Below, piece after piece: positions 18,345 through 27,189 of a stretch of 64,000 nt of DNA. The position numbers were made by a program, and so were the translations under genes. This DNA comes from Hymenobacter taeanensis (GTDB taxonomy: Bacteria > Bacteroidota > Bacteroidia > Cytophagales > Hymenobacteraceae), in assembly GCF_013137895.1 (NCBI RefSeq), contig NZ_CP053538.1, positions 2,169,501 through 2,233,500 on the forward strand, read 5' to 3'. The notes beneath the pieces are model-generated. The model was not told where the DNA came from and did not search any database. It saw only the letters and a program-made list of their open reading frames with translations. The first letter of the stretch is position 1. Each line of letters starts with the position of its first letter.

Positions 18345-18995
18345 ATGAAAAAGCATTTCCTCTCAATTTTCGCCGCCACCGCTCTTTTATCGGCCTGCGG
18401 CGACCTGAAGAACCCCGAAACCAAAGACCAGCCTCAGGAAGCTACTGCTGATACGGCCGTAGTGTACCGGAATGGCGAAACCGCAGCCGCTGCAGCTGGT
18501 ACCGCCGGTGATAAAATGGAAAACGCCGCCGACCAAGCAGGCGCTGCTGTCAGCAAAACCTGGGACATGACCAAGGCTAAGCTTGCGGATGTGAAGCTCG
18601 AGGAAATTGACCTGCCTGAAGTGTCAGTGCGCAGTGATGATGAGTACAACGTATACGGTCTGGAAGAAAAAATCCTTTTCGACACTGATAAGGCTGAAAT
18701 CAAGCCTTCTGCTACTCGGGCCCTCGCTGAAATCAGCGCTTCGGTGGCACAGCGTTTCCGGGGCAAGGAAGTACAGGTTTTAGGTTTCGCTGATTCCCGC
18801 GGTGATAAAGCATACAACCGGGAGTTGGCGGCTAAACGCGCGGCTGCAGTGAAAAACTGGCTGACTACCAACGGCCAGATGAATGCAGCAAACGTAAGCA
18901 TCGAGTCATTCGGCGAAACGGCCCCAGTAGCTTCTAACGCTACGGCCGCTGGCCGCCAGCAGAACCGCCGGGTAGAAATTGCCGTGCGTAAATAA
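18345..18995 (+). CDS. OmpA-family lipoprotein
   Basis: The 216-residue lipoprotein has a signal ending in the lipobox LLSAC, an Ala-rich helical linker (about 45-90) containing GDKMENAADQAG repeats that resemble LEA-type helices, and a C-terminal OmpA peptidoglycan-binding domain (about 105-216) with ILFDTDKAEIKP, GFADSRGDKAYNRELAAKRA and NRRVEIAV. It probably ties the outer membrane to the cell wall. ATG 18345 is chosen because the signal peptide starts there. Confidence 0.85.
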   Translation: MKKHFLSIFAATALLSACGDLKNPETKDQPQEATADTAVVYRNGETAAAAAGTAGDKMENAADQAGAAVSKTWDMTKAKLADVKLEEIDLPEVSVRSDDEYNVYGLEEKILFDTDKAEIKPSATRALAEISASVAQRFRGKEVQVLGFADSRGDKAYNRELAAKRAAAVKNWLTTNGQMNAANVSIESFGETAPVASNATAAGRQQNRRVEIAVRK

Positions 18996-19002
18996 TGCCT
19001 CT

Positions 19003-19042
19003 AGCCCACGTAAAGGAAATGTAGTTCTCCTTTGCGTGGGCT
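19003..19042 (+). terminator. Hairpin after the OmpA lipoprotein gene
   Basis: A 15-bp inverted repeat (19003-19017, 19028-19042) with one wobble mismatch and a 10-base loop begins 8 bp after the stop. There is no T-run, so it may rely on the much larger hairpin 37 bp downstream. Confidence 0.6.
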
Positions 19043-19078
19043 GGTTACACTTTAAGCTAGGCAGCTATTCTTGGGTAG

Positions 19079-19151
19079 CAAACATGCTCTAAAAGCAAAA
19101 TGGCCGGCTCACATGTAGTGAGCCGGCCATTTTGCTTTTAGAGCATGTTTG
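19079..19151. repeat. 34-bp perfect inverted repeat (long hairpin)
   Basis: Arms at 19079-19112 and 19118-19151 are perfectly complementary over 34 bp around a 5-base loop. The element lies between the convergent OmpA and CarboxypepD_reg genes. Stem length is two to three times that of an ordinary terminator. A GTGGCCTAG copy follows directly. It probably terminates transcription from both sides. Confidence 0.9.
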
Positions 19152-19208
19152 AAGTGGCCTAGAGTTGCCACTGAGTAACTCTTATTCTCTAAGCAGCAAT
19201 AAGTTGTA

Positions 19209-20111
19209 CTAATCCTTAATCATGTCCACTTCAGCCCGAATCATCGCGTTGTAGCGCTGGCCATTGCTAGCCAAAGTAATCAGGCTCCAGCCACGACCGA
19301 TGGTGTAGTTCCAGGTGCGGCTCTCCTTGAATTCGAAGGTAGGCCGCAGGATCTGACCATAAGGCGTGTAATTGTCCATGAAGTTAGTGGTGTAAAACTT
19401 GTCACCGCTTACAATCCACTCCATTGCCACGAAGAAGCCTTCTTTGGGAGCTTCAATGTTGTACTGGGTCAGATCAATAGTGTACCACTCACCTCCTTTC
19501 GGGGCTGATACTACAATGTTATCGGTCAGGAGGTCCGTGTTGGGTGAGTTGTAATTGCCATCAGCTTTATACAGACGCACACGGAATGGCTCGCGGGGGA
19601 AACCATTTTCACCGATGTAGAAGGATACCGAGCGAACGTTGCCCAGGTTTTTGCCTTTATCGTTTTTCACGAAGAAGGCGTACTGACTGCCTGGCATGCC
19701 TTGAATCATGCCTTCACCGGGAGTAGTTGACTTAGAGCCCAGGTCAAGGTTTTTGATCTTGGCACTGCTGGTCACTTTAACCTCTTTCAGCGCAATAGCC
19801 CGCTTAGGCACTTCAATAATCATGTCCTGCACCTTAATGCCGGGCTTGATGAGCACTGCCTTGCGGAAGTAGCCAAGGGCATTAATAATGAGGGAGTCCT
19901 GAGGATTCTTCTCTGGCATGGCCAGCTGGAAATAACCATACTCATTGGTAAGAGCACCCGTTTGTTCTTCCCGTAGGCCTATCGAGGCGAAGGGAATGGG
20001 CTCTTTGGACTTTTCGTCCACGATGCGGCCTGATATTTTGTTCTCCTGTGCAAAACCTATGGCTGGGAGAAGCAAGGCCAAGAAGAGAATAGAGAGTACG
20101 CGTTGGAGCAT
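19209..20111 (-). CDS. CarboxypepD_reg-like exported protein
   Basis: The 300-residue protein has a signal peptide cut at about GFAQ-E (residue 21-22), a CarboxypepD_reg-like domain (about 24-110, KISGRIVDEKSKEPIPFASIGL...NEYGYFQL), and a C-terminal beta-rich domain of unknown type. The family is typical of the Bacteroidota cell surface; no enzyme motif is visible. It has a well-formed promoter and stands alone. Confidence 0.75.
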   Translation of the reverse strand: MLQRVLSILFLALLLPAIGFAQENKISGRIVDEKSKEPIPFASIGLREEQTGALTNEYGYFQLAMPEKNPQDSLIINALGYFRKAVLIKPGIKVQDMIIEVPKRAIALKEVKVTSSAKIKNLDLGSKSTTPGEGMIQGMPGSQYAFFVKNDKGKNLGNVRSVSFYIGENGFPREPFRVRLYKADGNYNSPNTDLLTDNIVVSAPKGGEWYTIDLTQYNIEAPKEGFFVAMEWIVSGDKFYTTNFMDNYTPYGQILRPTFEFKESRTWNYTIGRGWSLITLASNGQRYNAMIRAEVDMIKD

Positions 20112-20133
20112 ATGCAGACAGGTAAGACTATGC

Positions 20134-20162
20134 CAAAATTACAATCATTTTGGGCACTGCAA
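20134..20162 (-). promoter_or_regulatory. Promoter of the CarboxypepD_reg gene
   Basis: On the minus strand a TTG at 20162-20160 is followed after 18 bp by TAATTTTG (20141-20134), which fits the Bacteroidota -33/-7 consensus. The start codon is 22 bp further. Confidence 0.6.
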
Positions 20163-20233
20163 GCAATACCTCACAGAATATTTATAGTTGTGCAATTTGT
20201 TGGAAGAATAATTATAAGCTTGATAGTTAAGAT

Positions 20234-20276
20234 TTTCGGCCAAACTCCACTAGAGAATTCTGCGCTTTGGCCGAAA
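20234..20276 (+). promoter_or_regulatory. Inverted-repeat operator candidate upstream of feoAB
   Basis: The perfect 11-bp repeat TTTCGGCCAAA (20234-20244) and TTTGGCCGAAA (20266-20276) is separated by 21 bp. The right arm covers the -33 position (TTTGG) of the feoA promoter, so a bound regulator would block RNA polymerase. A Fur- or DtxR-type iron regulator is the natural candidate, by inference from the downstream genes. Confidence 0.5.
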
Positions 20277-20297
20277 CCTAAAAGGGTGGTACCTTTG
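20266..20297 (+). promoter_or_regulatory. feoAB promoter
   Basis: A -33 TTTGG (20266-20270) and a -7 TACCTTTG (20290-20297) are 19-20 bp apart. The feoA ATG is 65 bp downstream of the -7 element. Confidence 0.55.
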
Positions 20298-20362
20298 TTT
20301 AAAGAGAATCTAAATAATCCCTACCGCCCGTGTCCATCCGTCCCACCAATGCTTCGCCCGCC

Positions 20363-20593
20363 ATGCCCCGTAGCGTGAAAGATTTACGTTTGGGCGAGAG
20401 TGGGACTATCTGCTGCCTCAAAGACCCCGAAATGGCGCTCAAGCTCCTGGAGATGGGATGCATACCAGGTACGCAGGTGCGGCTCAACAGCCGGGCTCCA
20501 CTGGGCTGCCCAATCACCGTGGTAGTAGGCGAGAGTGAGGAGTATACGCTGTCGTTGCGGGTAAGCGAGGCAGCTACTATTGTTTTGAAATAA
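20363..20593 (+). CDS. feoA: Ferrous iron transport protein A (FeoA)
   Basis: The 76-residue SH3-like protein has the FeoA pattern: LRLGESGTICCLKDPEMALKL, MGCIPGTQVRLNSRAPLG and a final LSLRVSEAATI strand. FeoA supports FeoB-mediated Fe(II) uptake at the inner membrane. ATG 20363 gives a standard length; an in-frame GTG at 20330 would add 11 residues. It is 9 bp upstream of feoB. Confidence 0.88.
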   Translation: MPRSVKDLRLGESGTICCLKDPEMALKLLEMGCIPGTQVRLNSRAPLGCPITVVVGESEEYTLSLRVSEAATIVLK

Positions 20594-20602
20594 CCAACGC
20601 GA

Positions 20603-22786
20603 ATGGCAGGGGTGGAATTTGTTACCGGCCGGGCCGGCGCGGGCGCATCGGCCGCGATACTAGAGGCCGTTGCCCCCCGGCACCCCGGTGCCCTCACCAG
20701 AATTGCACTGATTGGAAATCCCAACTCGGGCAAAACCTCCCTGTTTAATCAGCTCACGGGGCTCAACCAGAAGGTTGGCAACTTCCCAGGGGTAACCGTA
20801 GACCGTAAAACGGGCGTGAGTCAGCTCACTCCTCAACTCAGGGCCGAGATTATTGACCTACCCGGTACATACTCCCTCTATCCTAAAAGCCTCGACGAGA
20901 AGGTTATCACCGACCTGCTCTATGACCGCACCAGCGAGCAGTACCCCGACTTTGTAGTAGTAACGGCCGATGCCAGTAACCTGCGGCGCAATCTGCTGCT
21001 ATTCACGCAGCTCGCCGACTTGGGCCTGCCGGCGGTACTGGCCCTCAATATGATGGACGTGGCTGCTCAGCACGGCGTTAATATTGATATTACAGCTCTG
21101 CAGCAGGAGTTGGGCGTGCCCATCATTCCGATGAATGCCCGCAAAGGCATTGGTATTGCAGCACTTAAGATTGTAATGGCGCAGATGCTCGATGCGCCCG
21201 CCACGCATTTCTACGAGATTGAAGATGAATTGCTGCCTATGATTCGGCAGATTCGGTACTACTTCAATCTGCATAACGATTACCTGGCGCTGCACTACGC
21301 GCACCAGTACCGCCAAATCAGCTTTCTCTCGCCCGATGACCGGGCGTATATCGGAGAGCTGGTGCAGCAATATGGGTTTGAGGCCACGCCCCGGCAGGCC
21401 CAGGAAACTATTGCCCGTTATGCCAGCATCAACGATATCCTACTCAATACGGTATCGGTAACGCGCACTGAGCGCAACGAGCCTTACAGCAACCGCCTCG
21501 ATAAGGTATTGACTCACAAAGTGTGGGGTTACCTCATTTTTTTAGGGGTGCTGTTTCTTATGTTTCAGGCGGTGTTTGCTTGGGCTAGCTATCCCATGGA
21601 GCTGATTGATCAGGGAGTGGCCTGGATCAATAGTCTCATCCAGACTAATTTTGACGGGCCCTTAATTAACCTGCTCACCGAAGGCGTGCTGGCGGGCCTG
21701 GGAGGGGTATTAATCTTCATTCCGCAGATTGCCCTGCTCTTCGCCTTCATTGCGGTGCTGGAAGAAACCGGCTATATGGCACGGGTTACGTTCATGATGG
21801 ACCGCATCATGCGCAAGTTTGGGTTGAACGGGAAGAGCGTGGTGCCTCTGATTTCGGGGGTGGCCTGCGCGGTGCCGGCCATCATGAGCGCGCGCACCAT
21901 TGAGAATTGGAAGGACCGGATGATTACCATCTTCGTCACGCCTCTGATGAGCTGCTCCGCTCGCATTCCGGTTTACACGGTGCTCATTGGCTTGGTGGTG
22001 CCTGATCAGCCTGTTCTGGGGATTTTCAATTTGCGCGGCTTTGCGCTGATGGGGCTTTACCTCTTGGGGTTTGTGGCGGCCGTGCTCTCCGCCTGGGCTA
22101 TGAAGCTGCTGATGAAGACCAAGGAGCGCAGCTACTTCATTATGGAGTTTCCGGTGTACCGCTGGCCCCGCTGGAAAAACGTTGGTATTACCATCGTTGA
22201 GAAGGTGAAAGCCTTTGTTTTTCAGGCGGGTAAGGTAATCCTGGCTATTTCCATCCTGCTCTGGGTGCTGGCTTCATATGGGCCGGCAAATGAGTTGGAG
22301 CAAGCGGAGCAGCGCGCTAAAACCGAGGGCAAAGCCAAAGGATTCACGGCTGCTGAGATTGACTCACACGTGGCCTCAGAAAAGCTGGAAAGCTCCTATG
22401 CCGGGCACTTCGGGCACCTGATTGAGCCGGCTATTAGGCCACTGGGCTTTGATTGGAAGATTGGTATTTCGCTGCTCACTTCTTTTGCGGCCCGCGAAGT
22501 ATTTGTGGGTACTATGTCAACTATCTACAGCGTAGGCCAGGATGCTGACCAGCAAACCGTGCAGCAGAAGCTAGCGTCGGAAAAGGATGCCAATGGCCAA
22601 CCGTTCTTCACGCCGGCCCGGTCGTTTTCCCTGCTCGTGTTCTACGTGTTTGCTATGCAGTGCATGAGCACGCTGGCTGCCACATACCGTGAAACCAAGG
22701 GCTGGAAATGGCCTGTTATGCAGTTGCTCTACATGACTGGCCTAGCCTATTTCTCAGCGCTGCTGGTGTACCAACTGATGAAATAA
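20603..22786 (+). CDS. feoB: Ferrous iron transporter FeoB
   Basis: The 727-residue permease has an N-terminal G domain with G1 GNPNSGKTS (38-46), G3 DLPGTYSLYP and G4 NMMDVA, the helical GDI domain, and a membrane region with paired Gate motifs (GVACAVPAIMSART and the PLMSCSARIPVY segment). It imports Fe(II) across the inner membrane. The first 30 residues are an Ala/Gly-rich extension with no clear role. Its downstream hairpin is shared with the convergent RsmI-like gene. Confidence 0.93.
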   Translation: MAGVEFVTGRAGAGASAAILEAVAPRHPGALTRIALIGNPNSGKTSLFNQLTGLNQKVGNFPGVTVDRKTGVSQLTPQLRAEIIDLPGTYSLYPKSLDEKVITDLLYDRTSEQYPDFVVVTADASNLRRNLLLFTQLADLGLPAVLALNMMDVAAQHGVNIDITALQQELGVPIIPMNARKGIGIAALKIVMAQMLDAPATHFYEIEDELLPMIRQIRYYFNLHNDYLALHYAHQYRQISFLSPDDRAYIGELVQQYGFEATPRQAQETIARYASINDILLNTVSVTRTERNEPYSNRLDKVLTHKVWGYLIFLGVLFLMFQAVFAWASYPMELIDQGVAWINSLIQTNFDGPLINLLTEGVLAGLGGVLIFIPQIALLFAFIAVLEETGYMARVTFMMDRIMRKFGLNGKSVVPLISGVACAVPAIMSARTIENWKDRMITIFVTPLMSCSARIPVYTVLIGLVVPDQPVLGIFNLRGFALMGLYLLGFVAAVLSAWAMKLLMKTKERSYFIMEFPVYRWPRWKNVGITIVEKVKAFVFQAGKVILAISILLWVLASYGPANELEQAEQRAKTEGKAKGFTAAEIDSHVASEKLESSYAGHFGHLIEPAIRPLGFDWKIGISLLTSFAAREVFVGTMSTIYSVGQDADQQTVQQKLASEKDANGQPFFTPARSFSLLVFYVFAMQCMSTLAATYRETKGWKWPVMQLLYMTGLAYFSALLVYQLMK

Positions 22787-22807
22787 CGCGTGAGCTTCGT
22801 CGCTCGT

Positions 22808-22873
22808 AACGCAGAAGAGCCCGTACCGGTGCTGGCCAAAGTGGCCTACACCTAGTACGGGCTCTTCTGCGTT
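22808..22873. terminator. Bidirectional hairpin between feoB and the RsmI-like gene
   Basis: Arms of 19 bp (22808-22826, 22855-22873) are perfectly complementary and extend a few pairs further; the 28-base interior contains a second partial stem. No strong T-run is present on either strand. Confidence 0.7.
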
Positions 22874-22886
22874 GCGGCAACAACAG

Positions 22887-23594
22887 CTATTTGCCGATCA
22901 GAAAAACGGCTGGCTGCTTATGAATCTCAGGCAGCTTCCCCTTCCAGCCGGCTATGGTATCAGTGCGTACGAACTCGTTCTCGGCGGTTAGGCTGGCAGC
23001 AATACACAAACGGGTGCCAGGATGCAACGTGGTCAGCAGGTCTTCGAGCAGCTGCATGTTGCGGTAGGGCGTCTCAATGAACAGCTGCGTTTGGTGCTGG
23101 GTTAGCGCCTGCTTTTCGAGGGTTTTAAGGGCCGCAACCCGCTTGGCCCGTTCAATAGGTATGTAACCATGAAAGGCAAAGCTTTGCCCATTCATGCCCG
23201 ACGCCATTAGGGCAAGCAGGAGGGAAGAGGGCCCCACTAGGGGCACTACCTTAATGCCCACCTGATGCGCCCGACGCGCCAGCTCGGCACCGGGGTCGGC
23301 GATGCCTGGGCAACCAGCCTCAGAGATAACTCCCGCATGTTGGCCGTGTAGCACCGGCTCTAGCGCCGCCTGAATCTGCGCCTCAGTGCTGTCCTTGTCA
23401 ATCACTCCAATGCGTAGCTCCTCAATAACCTGCTGGGGCGCTACGCTCTTAATGAAGCGCCGGGCTGTGCGGGCGTTTTCCACCAAAAAGTAGGAGAGGG
23501 CGGCTACCTGGCTGCCTACTTGCGGAGGAAGCACCTGCGCGGCAGTATCATCGGCCAAGATGGTGGGAATCAAGTACAGCGTGCCTTTTTTCAA
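22887..23594 (-). CDS. Tetrapyrrole-methylase-fold SAM methyltransferase, RsmI-like
   Basis: The 235-residue enzyme has GTLYLIPT at its start, VISEAGCPGIADPGAELARRAHQ (about 90-112) and LVGPSSLLLALMASG (about 119-133), which define the RsmI-type methylase superfamily. RsmI 2'-O-methylates C1402 of 16S rRNA, but this is shorter than E. coli RsmI and may be a paralogue. The start codon is TTG: an in-frame TAA lies four codons upstream and no ATG follows until the catalytic core. Confidence 0.75.
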   Translation of the reverse strand: MKKGTLYLIPTILADDTAAQVLPPQVGSQVAALSYFLVENARTARRFIKSVAPQQVIEELRIGVIDKDSTEAQIQAALEPVLHGQHAGVISEAGCPGIADPGAELARRAHQVGIKVVPLVGPSSLLLALMASGMNGQSFAFHGYIPIERAKRVAALKTLEKQALTQHQTQLFIETPYRNMQLLEDLLTTLHPGTRLCIAASLTAENEFVRTDTIAGWKGKLPEIHKQPAVFLIGK

Positions 23595-23664
23595 AGCGGA
23601 GGATTATAGATGGTGAGAACCGAAAGAGAGTAGGCCTAGGCCCTACGGAGCCATTGCTAAGAAA

Positions 23665-24447
23665 CTAGCCTTGGGTAGCGAAGGCATGTACCAGCCCAAA
23701 AACAGCGTCAGGAGCCTCAGCGTGTACCCAATGGCCCGCATTCACGATAGTTTCTATCTGAGAATTGGGGAAAATAGCGGGAATGCCGTAGAGCTTATCC
23801 TCGGTAGAAATGTAGTCTGACTTGCCTCCCCGAATAAACAGTGCAGGCTTTAGGAATGGCTGCTCACTCGTGATTTCAGCGCCAATAGCCTGCATGTGCT
23901 CGTTGAGGGCCGCGAGGTTCTGCCGCCACGCAAAAGAGTTATCTTCGAGGCGATAGAGGTTTTTAAGCAGAAATTGCCGAACGCCCGGCTGGGGGATGTG
24001 CTGAGCCAGAGCATCTTCGGCCTGCTGCCGGGTTTCAAGCCCGGCAACGGGCACGGCATTCAGGCCAGCCAGAATATCGTCTTGGTGGGCCATATCAGAA
24101 GCCCGGGGGGCAATATCAACCACCACCAGGCGCGCCAGGCGCGTAGGGTGGTCGAGGGCGAAGCGCATAGAGGCTTTCCCGCCCATACTGTGGCCTAGCA
24201 GAGTAGTAGTGGCCGCGTCAAGCTGCAAGTGGTCAAACAAACCCAAGATGTCTCCCGACATCAACTCGTAGGAGTGTTCTGCGGAGTGGAAAGAGCGGCC
24301 GTGGTTGCGCAAATCGGCCACAATAACCCGGTGGCCTGCCTCTGACCAGCGCCGGGCCAGCGTTTGCCAGTTATCAGAATTGCCAAATAAGCCGTGGAGA
24401 ATTACCAGAGGAGCGCCCTGGCCCATTTCGCGGAAGTGAAGAAGCAT
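23665..24447 (-). CDS. Alpha/beta-fold hydrolase (YbfF-like esterase)
   Basis: The 260-residue protein has the oxyanion segment LHGLFGNSDNWQ (about 18-29), nucleophile elbow LGHSMGGKA and C-terminal histidine NAGHWVHAEAP. These match short acyl esterases of the YbfF type; the substrate is not known. ATG 24447 is chosen because homologous sequence starts there, and upstream sequence reads into the kinase gene's 3' end. A near -7 sequence (TACTTTCG) ends 3 bp before this ATG. Confidence 0.8.
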   Translation of the reverse strand: MLLHFREMGQGAPLVILHGLFGNSDNWQTLARRWSEAGHRVIVADLRNHGRSFHSAEHSYELMSGDILGLFDHLQLDAATTTLLGHSMGGKASMRFALDHPTRLARLVVVDIAPRASDMAHQDDILAGLNAVPVAGLETRQQAEDALAQHIPQPGVRQFLLKNLYRLEDNSFAWRQNLAALNEHMQAIGAEITSEQPFLKPALFIRGGKSDYISTEDKLYGIPAIFPNSQIETIVNAGHWVHAEAPDAVFGLVHAFATQG

Positions 24448-24508
24448 AGCCGAAAGTACAGGTGATACGTTCGGCAAAGGTCGGAAGATGGCGCCACATG
24501 CGCGCGGC

Positions 24509-26407
24509 TTACCGCTGGGCGTTGGGCAGCGTAACAGAAACCGTGGTGCCCTGGCCTTCGAGGCTCTTGATTTGCAGGGTGCCACCTTGGCGTTGCGTAA
24601 ACGCCCGGCAGAGCATCAGGCCTAGGCCAGTGCCTGAGCGCGGACCTTGAGCGGGCAGTACCAGGCCCTCGGGTGCCAGGAGGGCGGCTACCTGCTTAGG
24701 GGGCATTCCTAGGCCAGTATCCGTCACGCTTATTTGCACAAGCGCTCTGGGCAGGGCTTCGGCTTCCAGGCAAATGGTGCCTTCTACCGGGGTAAACTTG
24801 AGGGCGTTGCTGATGAGGTTGCGCAGCACCGTGCGGGTCATGTGCGGATCAGCCCAAATGGCCAGGGTGGGGGAGCAGCTGGTCTGAAGGGTTATTTGCT
24901 TAGCTTCAGCGGAAGTGCTGTAAAGGCCTGTTAGTTCAGTCAGCAGATCAGCAACCAGCAGCCGCTCTGGCTGAAAGGCTAGCTCCCCAGTTTGGCTCAC
25001 GGCCCAGTTAAGGAGGTTATCGAGGAGGCTGTTTAGGTTTTGGGCGGCCTGGCGTACAATGTCTGGCAACCGGCGCAGGCCTTCCTCATCACCGCGCTGC
25101 AGATAAAAATCAATCAGCTCCGTTACGCCAGAAAAAGACGTAACCGGTCCGCGCAGGTCGTGGGCCACAATGGAGTATAGCCGGTCTTTGGAGGCCGCCA
25201 GCTGGCGGAGCTCAAGCGTAGCTTCCTGCAGGGTAGCATTGTTTTCAGCAAGAGCAGCCCGACTGCGCCGTAGCTGCGCGTACATAAATCCCATACCTCC
25301 CAACGCCAACAGCAGCAGGGCAACGGCCGTCCAGAGCTCACGGTTGCGGTGCTGGGCCATATGGCTACGCTCCGTGAGCAGGCGAATCTGGTTTTCCTTT
25401 TCCACCGACTCATACCGCGCCTGCAGGGCCGTTAGCACTTGCAGGCGGGAGCGGTTGTTGAGCGTGTCGTTGAGGTTACGGAACATCTGCTGCCAGCTGA
25501 GCGCCGCCTCATAATTTTTGCGGCTGGCGTTAATATCAGCCAGCAGGCTGTAGGCATCCAGCACGCGCTCATGGTAATTTATCTGGCGTGCCAGCTGCAT
25601 AGCGCGCCGGGTGAGCTGCTCTGCTTCGCGAAGATTTCCTTGCAGGTACAAAACATTAGCCAGTAGCTCCAGGTGGCCGGACTCATAGCGCGGCTGGTGA
25701 AGGGGAGCCACCAGGCCCAGGGCCTCCCGCAAAAGCCCTTCCGCAGTGCCTAGCTGCTCAAGCCGGAGGTAATAAGAACCTAAGTCGGCCAGGTACAGTG
25801 ACTCACCGGCTATATCACCAGTGCGGCGGGCCAGTTGCAAAGCCCGACGGGTGAAAAGCAGCCCATCTTGGTGCTTTTTGAGGTGGAAGTAAAGGTTACC
25901 CAGGTTACCGAACAGAATTAGTTGGGTGCGCACCTGCACGCCCGGGCGGTACACTAAATCAAGGGCGCGCTGGTAGTTAAGCAGCGCGGCGGCAGTGTCG
26001 CCGCGCTCATGGTGCACGCCACCCATCCCCGTATAGCTGCGCACAATACCATTCATATCGTGCAGGCGCCGGGCTAGTACCAAGGCTTGGCGCTGCAGCA
26101 ACAGCGCGTGCGGGCCATCAGAAATATTGGCGTAAGAGCTGCTTAGCACCAGCAGGCTGCGCAGTAGGCCGTGGTCGTCGTGTAAGCGGCGGGCCAGCCG
26201 TACAGCCTGCTCGCCATACGGAATGGCTCTAGTAGGAGCCGAGTCATGCAGGACGTAGCACAGCGAGGCCAGCTGCCGCACCCGGCCGGTGTCGGCGGGC
26301 TGCGTGGCTAGCTGGCGCAGTAGAACTACTTCGGCTTGCTCGTCACTCGTTTGCCCGAAGATGGGGTAGGCAATCAGCAGCAACCATGCAAATAAAAACC
26401 GCTGCAT
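24509..26407 (-). CDS. TPR-containing sensor histidine kinase
   Basis: The 632-residue protein has a signal peptide (about 1-20), six to seven tetratricopeptide repeats in the periplasm (about 25-320), one transmembrane helix (about 342-362), a coiled linker, and a cytoplasmic kinase core. H416 in IVAHDLRGP is the phosphoacceptor; the ATPase domain has N-box RNLISNALKF, DTGLGMPP and GTGLGLMLC. Family members respond to unknown periplasmic cues. No response regulator is adjacent, so it is an orphan here. ATG 26407 follows a TTG at 26410. Confidence 0.85.
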   Translation of the reverse strand: MQRFLFAWLLLIAYPIFGQTSDEQAEVVLLRQLATQPADTGRVRQLASLCYVLHDSAPTRAIPYGEQAVRLARRLHDDHGLLRSLLVLSSSYANISDGPHALLLQRQALVLARRLHDMNGIVRSYTGMGGVHHERGDTAAALLNYQRALDLVYRPGVQVRTQLILFGNLGNLYFHLKKHQDGLLFTRRALQLARRTGDIAGESLYLADLGSYYLRLEQLGTAEGLLREALGLVAPLHQPRYESGHLELLANVLYLQGNLREAEQLTRRAMQLARQINYHERVLDAYSLLADINASRKNYEAALSWQQMFRNLNDTLNNRSRLQVLTALQARYESVEKENQIRLLTERSHMAQHRNRELWTAVALLLLALGGMGFMYAQLRRSRAALAENNATLQEATLELRQLAASKDRLYSIVAHDLRGPVTSFSGVTELIDFYLQRGDEEGLRRLPDIVRQAAQNLNSLLDNLLNWAVSQTGELAFQPERLLVADLLTELTGLYSTSAEAKQITLQTSCSPTLAIWADPHMTRTVLRNLISNALKFTPVEGTICLEAEALPRALVQISVTDTGLGMPPKQVAALLAPEGLVLPAQGPRSGTGLGLMLCRAFTQRQGGTLQIKSLEGQGTTVSVTLPNAQR

Positions 26408-26435
26408 CAACTAAATAAGAGCAAGTAGGAAATAG

Positions 26436-26443
26436 CAAAGGTA
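26436..26443 (-). promoter_or_regulatory. -7 promoter element of the histidine kinase gene
   Basis: TACCTTTG on the minus strand lies 28 bp before ATG 26407. No clear -33 TTG is visible. Confidence 0.45.
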
Positions 26444-26589
26444 TATGCCTGATTCCGAGCTTTACCTGGCTGAAAGCTGGTTTCATCGAATAGTGGGATG
26501 CAAATTAGGCATGTTGCTACATGTATAACGCAAGTGCCCGCTGGGTAGTATGTTGATCAAGCGTTTGAATAGTGCAGGCACTGAGTTAG

Positions 26590-27183
26590 CTATACAAAAC
26601 AGAACCAGCGCTGCTGATGCTCCAGGGGAGTATTGCGCAGGAACTCAGCCACGGGGTCGAGGCGGGTGAGCAAAGAGGTAAGGGTTAAAACCTCTCCCGT
26701 GCGCAGGTGTAGCTTGATGTAATTGTAGTTGCTCCAGAACATGCGCCTTGACTGGCAAGTGACGCGCTCAACCCGTATTAAATCACTTTTGCCAAAGGGA
26801 ATTCGCACCCTTCCTTCGTACACTTCCAGGATGTTTTGCTTCGGATCAAAGACCAGAGTGGTATCGAGGTTGCGGGCGTAGTATTGGGCATGTAGTACCA
26901 GTGCCGGCACGGAAAACCCCAATACTACGGCTGTAATGAAGCCAAGCAGCACCTGCTCATATAAGGGTACGGTCCCGATATAGAAGAAAGACCCTAAAAA
27001 AGGCAAGCCTACCCCCAGGCAGAGCAGGGGCCAGAAGGCCAGCGCAAACTGCCGCAAGAACGTAGGCCTATACACCCGGCTTTTGCTGGCAAAAAAGCTT
27101 GTAATAAACCGCAGGCCCACAGCCATCAGCGCAATGGCGGCCGCCGCTTCCAGCAGCGGCCGCAAAAACGGAAGCAGCTTCAC
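26590..27183 (-). CDS. Membrane protein of unknown function
   Basis: The 197-residue product has three hydrophobic segments (about 8-30, 45-70 and 75-100) followed by a soluble domain with strand-rich sequence (TTLVFDPKQNILEVYEG, FGKSDLIRVERV, YIKLHLRTGEVLTLTSLL) that resembles a bacterial PH-like domain. I do not recognise a named family. It lies 6 bp after selD and is the last gene of that operon, so it may be expressed with selenium genes without being functionally linked. Confidence 0.65.
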   Translation of the reverse strand: MKLLPFLRPLLEAAAAIALMAVGLRFITSFFASKSRVYRPTFLRQFALAFWPLLCLGVGLPFLGSFFYIGTVPLYEQVLLGFITAVVLGFSVPALVLHAQYYARNLDTTLVFDPKQNILEVYEGRVRIPFGKSDLIRVERVTCQSRRMFWSNYNYIKLHLRTGEVLTLTSLLTRLDPVAEFLRNTPLEHQQRWFCFV

Positions 27184-27189
27184 AGGGAC

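Noticed and set aside
20330..20362. GTG 20330 as the feoA start
   Set aside because: It is possible, but adds an 11-residue tail not typical of FeoA; ATG 20363 gives the standard domain start.
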